Shown here piece after piece: positions 15,163 through 24,542 of a DNA stretch of 28,832 nucleotides. The stretch lies in contig JBAUMF010000106.1 of the NCBI GenBank assembly GCA_049578545.1, forward strand, positions 1-28,832. The letters are read 5' to 3'. Numbering within the stretch: position 1 is the stretch's first letter; each line of letters opens with the position of its first letter. The notes below the pieces were generated by a model. That model had not been told where the DNA came from. It saw nothing but the letters and a program-made list of their open reading frames with translations, and ran no database searches. The stretch is from DASQBT01 sp049578545 (GTDB taxonomy: Bacteria > Pseudomonadota > Gammaproteobacteria > Burkholderiales > Thiobacillaceae). The position numbers were made by a program, and so were the translations under genes.

Positions 15163-15852
15163 ATGACTCACATTCATTTCATCGGCGGCGAAAAAGGCGG
15201 AGTTGGCAAATCGCTGGTCGCGCGCATCCTGGCGCAATATCTGATTGACCACGACCGTCCGTTTCTCGGTTTCGACACCGACAAGTCCCACGGCGCGCTC
15301 ATGCGCTTCTATGCCGGTTACGCCTCGCCCATCGTCGTGGATCGGTATGAAAGCATCGATTCCATTGTCGAAGCTGCGGCTGCCGATCCCGATCGCAGTA
15401 TCCTGGTCGACCTGGCTGCGCAAACACAGGATGCGCTGACACAATGGATGGACGACTCCGGTCTGCTGGAATTGTCGACCGACATGGGACTGGCGCTGAC
15501 TTACTGGCATGTAATGGATTCAGGGCGCGACTCGGTTGACCTGCTGAAGAAACTGCTGGATCGGTTCGGTTCGCGCCTGAATTATGTGCTGGTGCAAAAT
15601 CATATCCGCGGCGACAACTTCGATCTGCTTGACGCATCGGGCGAGAAGCAGCGCGCGCTTGAATTGCACGCTCGCATCATCAACATCAAGCGGTTGCATG
15701 AGGCCGCCATGAGCAAGATCGACAGCCACAGCAGCAGTTTCTGGTCTGCTACGCAGAACACTGATGCGCATGCGCTCGGCATACTTGAACGGCAGCGCGT
15801 CAAGATGTGGCTGAAGAACACGTACGGTGAGATCGACACCCTGAATCTATAA
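15163..15852 (+). CDS. ParA/MinD-like P-loop ATPase
   Basis: 229 aa; AAGGA lies 7 nt before the ATG. The N-terminus FIGGEKGGVGKSLVA contains the deviant Walker A motif KGGVGKS (11-17) of the ParA/MinD/Mrp group; LGFDTDKSHGAL is the following switch segment and SILVDLAAQTQDAL the Walker B-like strand. There is no helix-turn-helix or membrane helix, so it is a short, stand-alone ATPase like those annotated as mobilisation or partition proteins. Lying 24 nt after the transglutaminase-amidoligase fusion, it probably works with that gene set rather than in plasmid partition; no parB-like gene or centromere-like repeat is seen nearby. Confidence 0.85.
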   Translation: MTHIHFIGGEKGGVGKSLVARILAQYLIDHDRPFLGFDTDKSHGALMRFYAGYASPIVVDRYESIDSIVEAAAADPDRSILVDLAAQTQDALTQWMDDSGLLELSTDMGLALTYWHVMDSGRDSVDLLKKLLDRFGSRLNYVLVQNHIRGDNFDLLDASGEKQRALELHARIINIKRLHEAAMSKIDSHSSSFWSATQNTDAHALGILERQRVKMWLKNTYGEIDTLNL

Positions 15853-15858
15853 TCAGCC

Positions 15859-15885
15859 AGCCAATTCGATATGCAGCGATTGGCT
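15859..15885 (+). terminator. Inverted repeat after the ParA-like gene
   Basis: AGCCAAT (15859-15865) and ATTGGCT (15879-15885) form a perfect 7-bp stem with a 13-nt loop, seven nt after the stop codon. There is no T-tract, so it would be a weak or factor-dependent terminator, or a protein site. Confidence 0.3.
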
Positions 15886-16006
15886 CCATCACGATGCCAC
15901 ACCCTGATTTGGGAAGCAGGCTGTTCCAATGGCGTTGATGTCAGCGTGCCGCTTTGGACCCGCTACACAGGCTCGGCGCCACCGCGGCTGGCAGGCAGGA
16001 TAAACC

Positions 16007-16864
16007 ATGCAGCGCTATAAGATCCTTCATCGCACCTACTACAATTTCTCAGCTGCCGTGCGATTCGAACCACACGCTTTGCGCCTGCGTCCGCGAGAAG
16101 GTCATGAACTGCACATCGAATCCGCAACCCTGGAGATCACTCCTGCAGCCACCCTGCGCTGGCACCGTGATGTGGAAGACAATTCAGTTGCGATCGCGAC
16201 CTTCGATACGCCAGCCAGCCAGCTTGCGATTGAGAGCGAAGTCATCATTAAGCAATACAACCAGGCTCCCCTCGATTTTCTGGTGGCCGATTATGCGACC
16301 GACTACCCGTTTGCCTATGGACCGGAGGACAGCGTTGTGCTGTCGCCCTACATGGATGTCGTCAGGCAGACAGCCAGCGACCAGCTGACTGGGTGGATCG
16401 CGAGCTTATGGCAGCCAGGCGAACGCATTCAGACATACGCCGTGCTGCTGCGACTTTGCGTCCACATCCATCAGACCCTGTCGTATCAACTGCGCGAGGA
16501 GCCCGGGGTTCAAGCCGCAGCAGAAACACTGTCGCGCGGCACCGGTTCCTGCCGTGACTTTGCCAATCTGTTCATGCAGGCGGCGCGGCGCCTGGGCCTC
16601 GCCTCGCGTTTTGTAAGCGGGTACCTACACACTCCACCCTCAACAGTTAGTTTCGGCGCGACCCATGCCTGGGCGGAAGTGTTTCTTCCTGGCGCTGGCT
16701 GGAAGGGGTTTGATCCCACCATCGGCGAAATTGCGGGAACCAGTCACATTGCTGTCGCGGTAGCCCGGTCGCCCGAATCCGTACCACCCGTGGCCGGCTC
16801 GTTCGTTGGCCCTCCAGGTGGAACAAGCCTCAATGTGGGCGTATGGGTGACCAAGCTGGACTAG
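16007..16864 (+). CDS. Transglutaminase-like cysteine protease family protein
   Basis: 285 aa. Residues 1-90 are the N-terminal beta domain (ILHRTYYNFSAAVRFEPHALRLRPR). The catalytic core holds the triad C182 (GTGSCRDFANL), H220 (GATHAWAEVFLPG) and D236 (GFDPTIG). No signal peptide; cytoplasmic. It resembles the first 280 residues of the fusion at 11773 but lacks the DUF2126 half, and the window supplies a free-standing DUF2126 protein further on, so the two could form a split version of the fusion. Expected to be an amidase or transglutaminase acting on glutamine or isopeptide bonds; the substrate is unknown. Confidence 0.88.
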   Translation: MQRYKILHRTYYNFSAAVRFEPHALRLRPREGHELHIESATLEITPAATLRWHRDVEDNSVAIATFDTPASQLAIESEVIIKQYNQAPLDFLVADYATDYPFAYGPEDSVVLSPYMDVVRQTASDQLTGWIASLWQPGERIQTYAVLLRLCVHIHQTLSYQLREEPGVQAAAETLSRGTGSCRDFANLFMQAARRLGLASRFVSGYLHTPPSTVSFGATHAWAEVFLPGAGWKGFDPTIGEIAGTSHIAVAVARSPESVPPVAGSFVGPPGGTSLNVGVWVTKLD

Positions 16865-17131
16865 AGTGACCTTGAGCAGGCAGAACAGTGTCTCACTTGC
16901 CTTTTATGATGCCGGTGAAATGGAGCCGCATGGCTGTATCGGGCGGCAATGGCGGTCACCAGACTGCAATTGGCTGGATGATGTTTGCGGGATCACGGGG
17001 CTTGCTGGAGCCTTCCACCGAAAATGCCATCCAGCCAAAGCCGTCGTCCTGGGCGGTCTGCGCGATAAAGTGGATATGCCGCGCATAAATAACTGGTGCA
17101 TAGTGGCTTGATTGCGAAGCGAGAGGGAATA

Positions 17132-18337
17132 GTGATTACAGGCACGTTGTTGATACGCTTGGGAGCCTTTTTGTTTGCGCTGCTGTTTGTGACAGCCTGT
17201 GGCGGGGGAGGGGGAGGGAATGGAGCCAGCAGCGTGATACCGCCATTCTGGAGTGAAGACGGGATCGGTGTTGCCGACCTGAATGGCGACGGCCTGTCGG
17301 ACGTGATTGTGGCAAAGACTTATGTGTCCGGCCCCCCGCCGCACCCCGGAACTGTCGATGTATATCTGCAGACTGCAAGTCACACATTCGCGACGCCGGT
17401 GAGCTATGCGGTCGGCAATGATCCCTGGAACCTGGCCATCGGCGATGTCAACAAGGATGGCAAGCCAGATATCGTCGTGGCAAACAGCAACTCCGGCTCG
17501 GTTTCGTTCCTGCTCCAGGATGCGAATCACCTTGGCAGCTTTCAGCCAACACAAAACGTATCTACCGGCGGCACCCCCTATGCCGTTGCCATCAGCGACA
17601 TAAACGGGGACGGCTTCGCTGACCTTGCGGTGGCACTCAATATGACCGGAGGCGGAGCCGTGTTGCTGCTGCAGAATTCCGCCGTGCCGCTCTCCTTTTT
17701 GCCTCCTGTTCCCTTGTCAAATGGCGCGGGCGCGGGATCGGTTGCAGTCGGGGACCTCAATCATGACGGCCGGCCGGATGTTGTGCTGAGCAGCAACGGG
17801 GTAGTGGTCTTTTTTCAAGGCGCAGGGGGCAGCTTTGGCCCGGCAGTCCCGCTTGCCGCAGGCAATCGTCCCGTCTTTGTCGCCATTGCGGACCTCAATG
17901 CCGATGGATTCAATGATCTCGTGGTATCCAATGTCGGCAGTTCAAGTGACGGCAGCGGCGCCTCGGTTTCCGTGCTGATGCAGAATTCCGCCAGTCCAGG
18001 CAATTTCCTCGCTGCGGTGAACTACCCTGTAGCAAACGAAGCCTGGCATTTGGCAGTCGGGCAACTGACGGGAAGCCCGGCGCCTGACATAGCGGTGATA
18101 TCCCTTGTTTTCCAGCATATTGGCGAGCCATCAAAGGTGAGCATCCTGCAGAATCAGGGCGATGGCAGCTTTGTGGCCGGACAGGTCTTTGCCGGTCCGC
18201 CTATCGGCAATTTCATTGCGATCGGCAATATCAATGCGGATGGTTTTCCTGACCTCGTCGTCAACGATGGGCCCCAGGTGTTCCTGCAGGACACGTCCTA
18301 CCCAGGGAGCTTCAATGTGGGGATACCGCTGCCCTGA
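17132..18337 (+). CDS. FG-GAP/VCBS-repeat lipoprotein
   Basis: 401 aa from the GTG at 17132, chosen over a GTG at 17096 because GAGAGGG lies just upstream and the protein then opens with a normal lipoprotein signal: hydrophobic core LGAFLFALLF and lipobox VTAC, with lipidated C23 followed by a poly-Gly run. The rest is a tandem array of about six FG-GAP/VCBS blades, each with an Asp-rich calcium loop: DLNGDGLSD, DVNKDGKPD, DINGDGFAD, DLNHDGRPD, DLNADGFND and NINADGFPD. Such arrays fold as integrin-like beta-propellers. Outer-membrane anchored and probably surface or periplasmic; a binding or adhesion role is inferred. A relation to the flanking transglutaminase genes is only positional. Confidence 0.88.
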   Translation: MITGTLLIRLGAFLFALLFVTACGGGGGGNGASSVIPPFWSEDGIGVADLNGDGLSDVIVAKTYVSGPPPHPGTVDVYLQTASHTFATPVSYAVGNDPWNLAIGDVNKDGKPDIVVANSNSGSVSFLLQDANHLGSFQPTQNVSTGGTPYAVAISDINGDGFADLAVALNMTGGGAVLLLQNSAVPLSFLPPVPLSNGAGAGSVAVGDLNHDGRPDVVLSSNGVVVFFQGAGGSFGPAVPLAAGNRPVFVAIADLNADGFNDLVVSNVGSSSDGSGASVSVLMQNSASPGNFLAAVNYPVANEAWHLAVGQLTGSPAPDIAVISLVFQHIGEPSKVSILQNQGDGSFVAGQVFAGPPIGNFIAIGNINADGFPDLVVNDGPQVFLQDTSYPGSFNVGIPLP

Positions 18338-18561
18338 ATTGTCCAACCACATTGACGGGCCCTGCATTTACCGGGCGCAACCGGCCAGCCGCGGCGAGTA
18401 TTACTCAAGACGGGACGGAGTGGCGATATTGGCTCGGGGTCAGGCTGTCAGCGGACCAATTTGATGACCCATGCAATCATCCCAAGCCGGGGGTTTGCCC
18501 CACTGAACTATGGGTCTAGAGTGAGCCGTGGGGCTCTTCCTCTGCAAAGGAGAAACCAGCC

Positions 18562-19212
18562 ATGAACAAGTGGATCTATATGGGAGTGTTGTTGATGAGC
18601 GTGACAGGTACCCCCTTGGCACAGGAAGCCAATGTCATCAAACTGCTGCCACCCGGGGTGGAAGGCGGCAAGACCTTGATGCAGGCGCTGAAGGAGCGGC
18701 ACTCAACGCGCGAATTCAGTACCAGAGCGCTGCCGCCTCAGCTGCTGTCAGACCTGTTGTGGGCGGCGAGCGGCGTCAACCGGCCTGATTCGGGCAAGCG
18801 CACGGCCCCTTCGGCGCGCGACTGGCGCGAGATTGACGTATATGTGGTCATGGCAGAGGGTGCCTATCGCTATGATTCCCCGACCCATACGCTCAAGCGC
18901 GTGGTGAGCGGCGACCTGCGCAAACTCACGGGCGTGCAGGATTTTGTCGCAACGGCGCCGTTGAACCTTGTGTATGTGGCAGACCGCGACAGGATGAGCG
19001 ACGCCGGGGCTGAACAGAAAGTCCTCTACAGCGCAGCCGACACCGGTTTCATTGCCCAGAATGTGTACCTGTTTTGCGCCTCGGAGGGTCTGGCTACGGT
19101 GGTGCGCGGCTCGGTTGATCGCGATGCCCTGAGCGCCGCCTTGGGGCTGGGCAGCCATCAGCAGATCATCCTTGCGCAAACCGTTGGCTATCCAGCATCC
19201 CGTGAACCATAA
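18562..19212 (+). CDS. Exported SagB-type nitroreductase-family dehydrogenase
   Basis: 216 aa with AAAGGAG ahead of the ATG. Residues 1-20 are a Sec signal peptide, with cleavage predicted at PLA-QEA. The mature domain is nitroreductase-fold: LKERHSTREFS (43-53, FMN-phosphate-binding opening), LLSDLLWAASGVNR, KRTAPSARDWREIDVYVV (typical SagB/ThcOx signature) and ADTGFIAQNVYLFCASEGLATVVRG (159-183). Family members use FMN; SagB-type enzymes oxidise azolines in peptides, while many stand-alone members are uncharacterised. The signal peptide is notable because flavin would have to be loaded on export or in the periplasm. It sits between the VCBS lipoprotein and a DUF2126 gene; functional linkage is inferred only from position. 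Confidence 0.87.
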   Translation: MNKWIYMGVLLMSVTGTPLAQEANVIKLLPPGVEGGKTLMQALKERHSTREFSTRALPPQLLSDLLWAASGVNRPDSGKRTAPSARDWREIDVYVVMAEGAYRYDSPTHTLKRVVSGDLRKLTGVQDFVATAPLNLVYVADRDRMSDAGAEQKVLYSAADTGFIAQNVYLFCASEGLATVVRGSVDRDALSAALGLGSHQQIILAQTVGYPASREP

Positions 19213-19289
19213 CAGCAGAGGCTCGATCGGGGTCGTTCCGAGGCAGATGCGGCCTGCGAGATCCGACTTGCAACCTCAGGTGCGCATCG

Positions 19290-21416
19290 ATGTCGACGAA
19301 TGAGGAATTCGACGCGGCCGTGCGTCGTCACGATGCCCAGATTGCTGCCTTGGGCCTTGACATCTGGGTGGGCTCCGAGCCCACTTTCACCGATCGCATC
19401 GCCCAGTCGCCGGAGTGGCTGAGCCAGGCTCTGGGCGGCGACAAGGAGCAACGTGCCAAGGCCTTGCTGGGCGGGCTCTGCCAGCGCTTCCCTGGCGCCC
19501 TGGTGTTGCGCAGCGTGGGGCGGCAATACCCCGGCGAGGAGCAGCCACGCTGGAACCTGGGCCTTTACCGCCGTCGCGACGGAGCGCCCATCTGGCATGG
19601 ACCGCCCGACCCGGTCCTGGCAGACTCGGAGATCGAAACCGCATTCGACCTGGATGCCTGGGCCGCCGCACTCTCAGCAGGATTAGAGGCGCAAGGCTTT
19701 CCGGTCTCGCCGGTGTCGGTAGAGGACGCGCTGGAGCGGCGCCTGATGATGCGCGCCGACGCAGATGTCCCTTCCCCGGATGCTGCCGATCCTTGCCTGA
19801 CCCGCCTCTCGGTCCATGTGCGCGCCATCCCCGCAAGCGGCCTGCGTGACGAACTGGCGGAAGCTGGCGCCTACCTGTTCGTGCTTCGCACGCATGAACT
19901 GGACGGGCGGCTGACGGCGCGCATCGAGTTGCCGATGTTTAGCGGGGTGGCGATGTTCCTTACCGTGTTGGAAAGCGTGGCGCAGGCGTCCCGCGCATGC
20001 GATCTGCCTTCCCTGATCCTCGCCGGTTACCCGCCGCCTGTGGATGCCACGCTGGAGTGGACCACCGTGACGCCTGACCCGGCGGTGATCGAAATCAACA
20101 CCGCGCCAAGCGTCGATGCCGGGAGTTTCCTGGGGCGAAGTCGCCACATCTATGGCGCCGCCGCAGAACAGGACCTCGCCCCCTACCGGCTCTATTTCAA
20201 CGGGGCGGTGGCGGATTCAGGCGGCGGCGGGCAGATCACCGTGGGTGGCCCGTCGCCGGAGGCCAGCCCCTTCCTGCGAGAGCCTTGGCTGCTGCCGCGC
20301 CTTGTACGGTTCCTCAACCGTCATCCTGCCCTGTCCTATCTCTATTCCCATGACTTCGTCGGCAGCAGCGGGCAATCGGTGCGACCCGACGAGCGCGGGA
20401 CAGATGCCTTCGACGAACTGGGCCTTGCCCTGAACCTGCTGGAGCGGGCGGAGGACCTGACGCCCGAGCTGCTCTGGCACAGCCTGGCACCGTTTCTCTG
20501 CGATGCCGCTGGCAACAGTCATCGGGCCGAAATCAACATCGAGAAGCTGTGGAATCCCTTCCTGGCGGGGCGGGGCAAGCTGGGCCTGGTGGAATTCCGC
20601 GCCCTGCGCATGCAGCATACGCCGGAGCGGGCCACCGTCCTGGCCTGCCTGTTGCGCGCAGTGGTGGCGTTGCTGGCACGCGGACATTACACCCTGCCTC
20701 TCCTCGACTGGGGCCGCGAACTGCATGAACGGTTTGCCCTGCCTTTTTACCTGGAGCAGGATCTCGACGCCGTGCTGAAAACCCTCGCCCTGGCGGGTCT
20801 GGGTCTGGACGAACCGATCCGGGCGGTATTGCTGCGCGACGAGTTCCGCCGCTGGGGGCAGGTGGCGTTGCCCGGCTGCACCGTGGAAGTGAGGCGCGCC
20901 CTGGAGTTCTGGCCGCTGCTGGGTGATGCCGCCAGCCCGGAGCAGGGTGGCAGTTCCCGACTTGTGGACGCCAGCACGGCGCGGGTGGAATTGCGGCTGC
21001 GGCCAGGGGAGGGCAGCGAATCGGACTGGCACGACTGGAAGGTCTACGCTGCGGGCGTGATACTGCCCATGCGGCTGGAGCGGGACGCTCGGGGCCCGCT
21101 CAAGGTTTTTGGTCTGCGCTACCGCAGCTTCGTCCCCGGCTGGGGCCTGCACCCGGCTCTGGGTGCCCAGGGGCCAGTCCGGTTGCTGCTGCGCCATCCC
21201 GGCCATGCGGAGGACTATGTCATCACCCTGCATGAATGGCGTCCCGATGGCGGCGCCTATGCGGGCCTGCCCGATGATCTGGAGGAGGCCAGCAAGCGCC
21301 GTGCCGAGCGGGTCACCCTGGACGTTCTGCCTGGCGTCCCGGCCCTTGCCGTGCGACCTGCGCCTGCATGGAGTCTCAGCCCGTTCTGCCTGGATTTGCG
21401 CCGCCTGACCTGCTGA
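19290..21416 (+). CDS. Free-standing DUF2126 protein (putative amidoligase)
   Basis: 708 aa, cytoplasmic. It begins close to the family domain (LDIWVGSEPTFTDRIAQSPEW) and matches the C-terminal two-thirds of the fusion at 11773 motif for motif: RQYPGEEQPRWNLGLYRR, VTPDPAVIEINTAPS, SGGGGQITVGG, FLREPWLLPRLVRFLNRHPALSYLYS, GNSHRAEINIEKL and KLGLVEFRALRM. It lacks the transglutaminase part. No clear Shine-Dalgarno precedes the ATG at 19290, so a slightly different start is possible. As a putative ATP-dependent amidoligase it would form an amide bond between unknown partners. It is the second DUF2126 copy in 10 kb and may pair with the free-standing transglutaminase at 16007. Confidence 0.87.
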   Translation: MSTNEEFDAAVRRHDAQIAALGLDIWVGSEPTFTDRIAQSPEWLSQALGGDKEQRAKALLGGLCQRFPGALVLRSVGRQYPGEEQPRWNLGLYRRRDGAPIWHGPPDPVLADSEIETAFDLDAWAAALSAGLEAQGFPVSPVSVEDALERRLMMRADADVPSPDAADPCLTRLSVHVRAIPASGLRDELAEAGAYLFVLRTHELDGRLTARIELPMFSGVAMFLTVLESVAQASRACDLPSLILAGYPPPVDATLEWTTVTPDPAVIEINTAPSVDAGSFLGRSRHIYGAAAEQDLAPYRLYFNGAVADSGGGGQITVGGPSPEASPFLREPWLLPRLVRFLNRHPALSYLYSHDFVGSSGQSVRPDERGTDAFDELGLALNLLERAEDLTPELLWHSLAPFLCDAAGNSHRAEINIEKLWNPFLAGRGKLGLVEFRALRMQHTPERATVLACLLRAVVALLARGHYTLPLLDWGRELHERFALPFYLEQDLDAVLKTLALAGLGLDEPIRAVLLRDEFRRWGQVALPGCTVEVRRALEFWPLLGDAASPEQGGSSRLVDASTARVELRLRPGEGSESDWHDWKVYAAGVILPMRLERDARGPLKVFGLRYRSFVPGWGLHPALGAQGPVRLLLRHPGHAEDYVITLHEWRPDGGAYAGLPDDLEEASKRRAERVTLDVLPGVPALAVRPAPAWSLSPFCLDLRRLTC

Positions 21417-21725
21417 GGAAAGCAGCCAGAAGTTTCTCGTTCGCCATTCCCGCTGTGCCAATGCGAATAGCTCAGCATGCGGCGCGGCCATTGCCTCTTG
21501 TGCGTTGCCAGGCAGCGTCACGCAACACTTGTCCGCTGTTGCATCACTCCCATGAGCGGCGACAATCGGTCACCCGCAGTGCAGCTACATTGTACTGACG
21601 ACCCCCGATCGGCGGCCTTTCCGGTGAGTTAACCCCTGCTGATGCACGTCAACCGATGTTCTCCGAGCTTCGATCCCCTTTTTTTCTCTCCTGCTTGGGT
21701 GACCGGTTGGGGCGAATCCGTCGGC
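21417..21725. other. 309-nt intergenic region between convergent genes
   Basis: Lies between the + strand DUF2126 gene and the - strand metalloprotease. A CCCC-T7-CTC run at about 21675-21690 is the only terminator-like feature and has no strong stem in front of it. I see no gene here. Confidence 0.5.
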
Positions 21726-24542
21726 CTATTGTGGGGTCGGTCCCTGACTCACGCGCACCAGATCATCCGGCCGCAGCCACTTCTTGAAGGCCGCCTGCAC
21801 GTCGCGTGCGTCCAGCGCCAGATAGCGTCGCGCGGCAACGGCGGGCTCGTCGAGCGGGAGGTCAAGATCCCAGCGCTGGATGATGCCATGCGCGATGTCG
21901 TCAACATCCGCCTCGCCGAGCGGAATTTGACGCAGCATGAGCGCTTTCGCGTTCTGCAGTTCATCCGGCGTGACCGGTGATTTCTGCATCTGCCGGACCT
22001 CGCCCATTACCATGTCGTGCACCTTCGCAACATTCTGCGGGTCACACGCGTATTGGACGAGGTAGATGCCACGCGTATGGCTGAACTCAAATTGAGACTG
22101 CACGTCATAGACCAGCCCGGCGTCCTTGCGGATGTCGCGTGACAGACGCGAGGAATAGAATGCGCCACCGAGTACATTGTTGCCAAGCTCAAGGGCGTAG
22201 TAATCGGGACCCGAACGCGTGAGTCCGAGCGTCTCGGCCAGCGTCACGCTGTCCTGCAAGCGGCTCGCGTCGGGCACTGAGCTTACGGCGGGAGCGTTCA
22301 GCGGCACCGCCGGCAGTACGGTGGTGGGCGCCGCCCCGGAAGCGGACCAGCCCGCAAAATATTTTTCGATGACCGTCTTCGCCTGCTTCGGCGTGACGTT
22401 GCCGACGACGACGATGGTGGTCAGATCCGGCCGGAACGCGGCCTGGTAGTAATCCATTACATCCTTTAATTCGATCGCATTGACGGTTTCAGGCAGCGCT
22501 TTGCGCAACGTCGGGTCGTTCCGCGGAAACAGCGCTGCGTGCAGAGCCCGGCCATAAAGATAGCTCGGACTCGTGAGCTGCCCCGCGACGGTTTGAGCGA
22601 CCTGGCGCCTGACGACATTGAAGGCCTGCTCGGGTAAAGCCGGGTGAAGGACGTTGTCGGCGAGAAGCTCGACACCACGATCGAACGTTTCCGAAAGCGT
22701 CTGCAGCGAGAAATCGGTGCCAGCGTGCTCGTCTGCACCAATCGCATCGAGCGCCTTTTGAAAGGCGATATGATCAAGCTGCGTTGAACCGTAAGGGAAA
22801 AGCTGCTCCAGCACCACCGACAATCCCTCCTTGCCCTTGGGGACCTGCAACTCGGGCCGGTTCCTGATGTGGCCGTAGACGCTGACCGTGGCGCTCACGC
22901 TCTCTGGTTGCACCATCAGGGTGATGCCGTTGGAAAGCGTGCTGACGACCGGATGCACGGTTGACTCGGGCACGGCGAGATGCCCCATTGCGGCCGCGGC
23001 CCACTCCGGCAGTGGCATCGGTCTGGCTTCGCCCAGCGCAATGCTCTCCTGGCCGCCAAATCCCCGCGAGGCAACCGGCTTGCCGGATCCCCGAGGCTCA
23101 AGCACCGCGCTTACGGCGTGGTCCAGATCGAGATACGTGCGGGCGACGCGGTTCACGTCATCGACCGTGACCTTGTCGATGCGCACGAGATCGTCGTCCG
23201 GGGACTGAAGCCCATCGACAGCGACAGCTTCCGACCATGCCATCGCCAGACCGCCGATTGAGTTCTTTTGAAATTCGAGGTTGCGCCGTTCCTGAAGCTT
23301 GGCCGCAGCGACGAGCTCTGGCGGCACGCCTTGTGTCGCGATCCTTTTGAGGATGGTGCGCATCTTCAACTCGAGCGCATGCGCATCTCCGCCAGCGGGA
23401 AATGCAGCCACGGCGTAGGCAAGCCCCGCCTTCGGCCACGCGCTAAAGGAAAGATCCGTACTCAGTGCGTCGCCTTGCGGCACCAGCGCGTAAAGATCGG
23501 CGCGCTGGCTGTTCAACACATCAACGAGCACTTCGGCGGCTGGATAATCCGGGCTCTCGAGGCCCGGCAGGCGCAGCGCGACCACCTGCAAACCATAGGG
23601 CAGATCGCTGTCGAGCTGCAGCGCCTGCGGCGCAACCGGATCGAGCCTGATGTCGGGACGGACTGGCAGTGTCTGGGCGGGAATCGGCCCGAACAACTGC
23701 TGCACTTTCGCGAGTGTTGCCTGCGGATCAATGTCCCCGACGATGACCAGAATCGCGTTGTTGGGAGCATACCAGCGGTTGTGAAACTCCTTGAGCATCG
23801 CAGCAGTCGTTGCATCGAAGGACGCACGCGTGCCCAGCGCATCATGCGCGTAGGTTGATCCGCCGAAGAGCGCGGCGCGCAGCCTGGTGGACAGCACGTA
23901 TTCCGGACTCGATAGGTCTTGCGCGACCTCCTGCTCGATGGCGCCGCGCTCGCGCTGCCAATCCTCCTCTGAATCAAGCACATCCCTCATTCGGAGTGAT
24001 TCAATATGCAGTGCGACATCGAGATCCGTGGCCGGAACCGTGTAGGAATATTGAGTGACCGTTTGCCGAGTATCCGCGTTGAAATCGCCGCCCATGACGC
24101 TGCCGATATCAGCGAGCTGGTCGGAAGTAAGACCTGGGCTGCCGCGGAACATCATGTGCTCCTGGGCATGCGCCGTGCCGGGAAAGCCTGGCGGCGTTTC
24201 GTCTGCGCCGACGAGATAATTGACGTTGGTTGCGACCACCGGCGCCAGCGTGTTGCGAACGATGACCACGCGGAGGCCGTTCCCGAGCGTTGCGCGCACG
24301 ACCACCGATTGGTCTGCAAGGGCCTTCGTGTCGAGCGCGCCTGATCCCAGAAATGCGAGGCTGATTACGATGAGCGCTGCGCTGGCGCTAGAGATTACCT
24401 TGGCGCTCCGGCCTAGAATATTTCTTATAACCTTATCCCTTGCATATGACGTTTGTAATCCAGAGACTGTAGTGTTGCATAGGGTGTCAAGTTCCCCTGG
24501 CCCAGTGCCTGGCAGCATGCACAGGTTTGCGGGGGAAGCCAA
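21726..24542 (-). CDS. M16 (pitrilysin-family) zinc metalloprotease
   Basis: 938 aa from the ATG at 24542; another ATG at 24518 is possible. The N-terminal ~45 residues before the hydrophobic segment (about 50-67, SSASAALIVISLAFLGSGAL) are unusually long for a signal peptide, so the true start is uncertain; no start codon lies closer. The active half (about 80-500) has the inverted zinc motif H125-AQ-E128-H129 in GTAHAQEHMMFRG, with the third ligand expected in RERGAIEQEVAQD (E205 region). The inactive half (about 510-930) keeps the M16 fold, including the region near AGLVYDVQSQFEFSHTRG. Members with this two-half, exported layout are periplasmic peptidases that degrade peptides. Convergent with the DUF2126 gene. 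Confidence 0.9.
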   Translation of the reverse strand: MASPANLCMLPGTGPGELDTLCNTTVSGLQTSYARDKVIRNILGRSAKVISSASAALIVISLAFLGSGALDTKALADQSVVVRATLGNGLRVVIVRNTLAPVVATNVNYLVGADETPPGFPGTAHAQEHMMFRGSPGLTSDQLADIGSVMGGDFNADTRQTVTQYSYTVPATDLDVALHIESLRMRDVLDSEEDWQRERGAIEQEVAQDLSSPEYVLSTRLRAALFGGSTYAHDALGTRASFDATTAAMLKEFHNRWYAPNNAILVIVGDIDPQATLAKVQQLFGPIPAQTLPVRPDIRLDPVAPQALQLDSDLPYGLQVVALRLPGLESPDYPAAEVLVDVLNSQRADLYALVPQGDALSTDLSFSAWPKAGLAYAVAAFPAGGDAHALELKMRTILKRIATQGVPPELVAAAKLQERRNLEFQKNSIGGLAMAWSEAVAVDGLQSPDDDLVRIDKVTVDDVNRVARTYLDLDHAVSAVLEPRGSGKPVASRGFGGQESIALGEARPMPLPEWAAAAMGHLAVPESTVHPVVSTLSNGITLMVQPESVSATVSVYGHIRNRPELQVPKGKEGLSVVLEQLFPYGSTQLDHIAFQKALDAIGADEHAGTDFSLQTLSETFDRGVELLADNVLHPALPEQAFNVVRRQVAQTVAGQLTSPSYLYGRALHAALFPRNDPTLRKALPETVNAIELKDVMDYYQAAFRPDLTTIVVVGNVTPKQAKTVIEKYFAGWSASGAAPTTVLPAVPLNAPAVSSVPDASRLQDSVTLAETLGLTRSGPDYYALELGNNVLGGAFYSSRLSRDIRKDAGLVYDVQSQFEFSHTRGIYLVQYACDPQNVAKVHDMVMGEVRQMQKSPVTPDELQNAKALMLRQIPLGEADVDDIAHGIIQRWDLDLPLDEPAVAARRYLALDARDVQAAFKKWLRPDDLVRVSQGPTPQ

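Noticed and set aside
16888..17088. 66-codon + strand frame between the transglutaminase and the VCBS lipoprotein
   Set aside because: No recognisable family, no clear ribosome site, and an overlapping alternative frame of similar quality.
18466..18516. GACCCAT...ATGGGTC inverted repeat upstream of the nitroreductase gene
   Set aside because: Only 7 bp with a 37-nt spacer, expected by chance in this much sequence.
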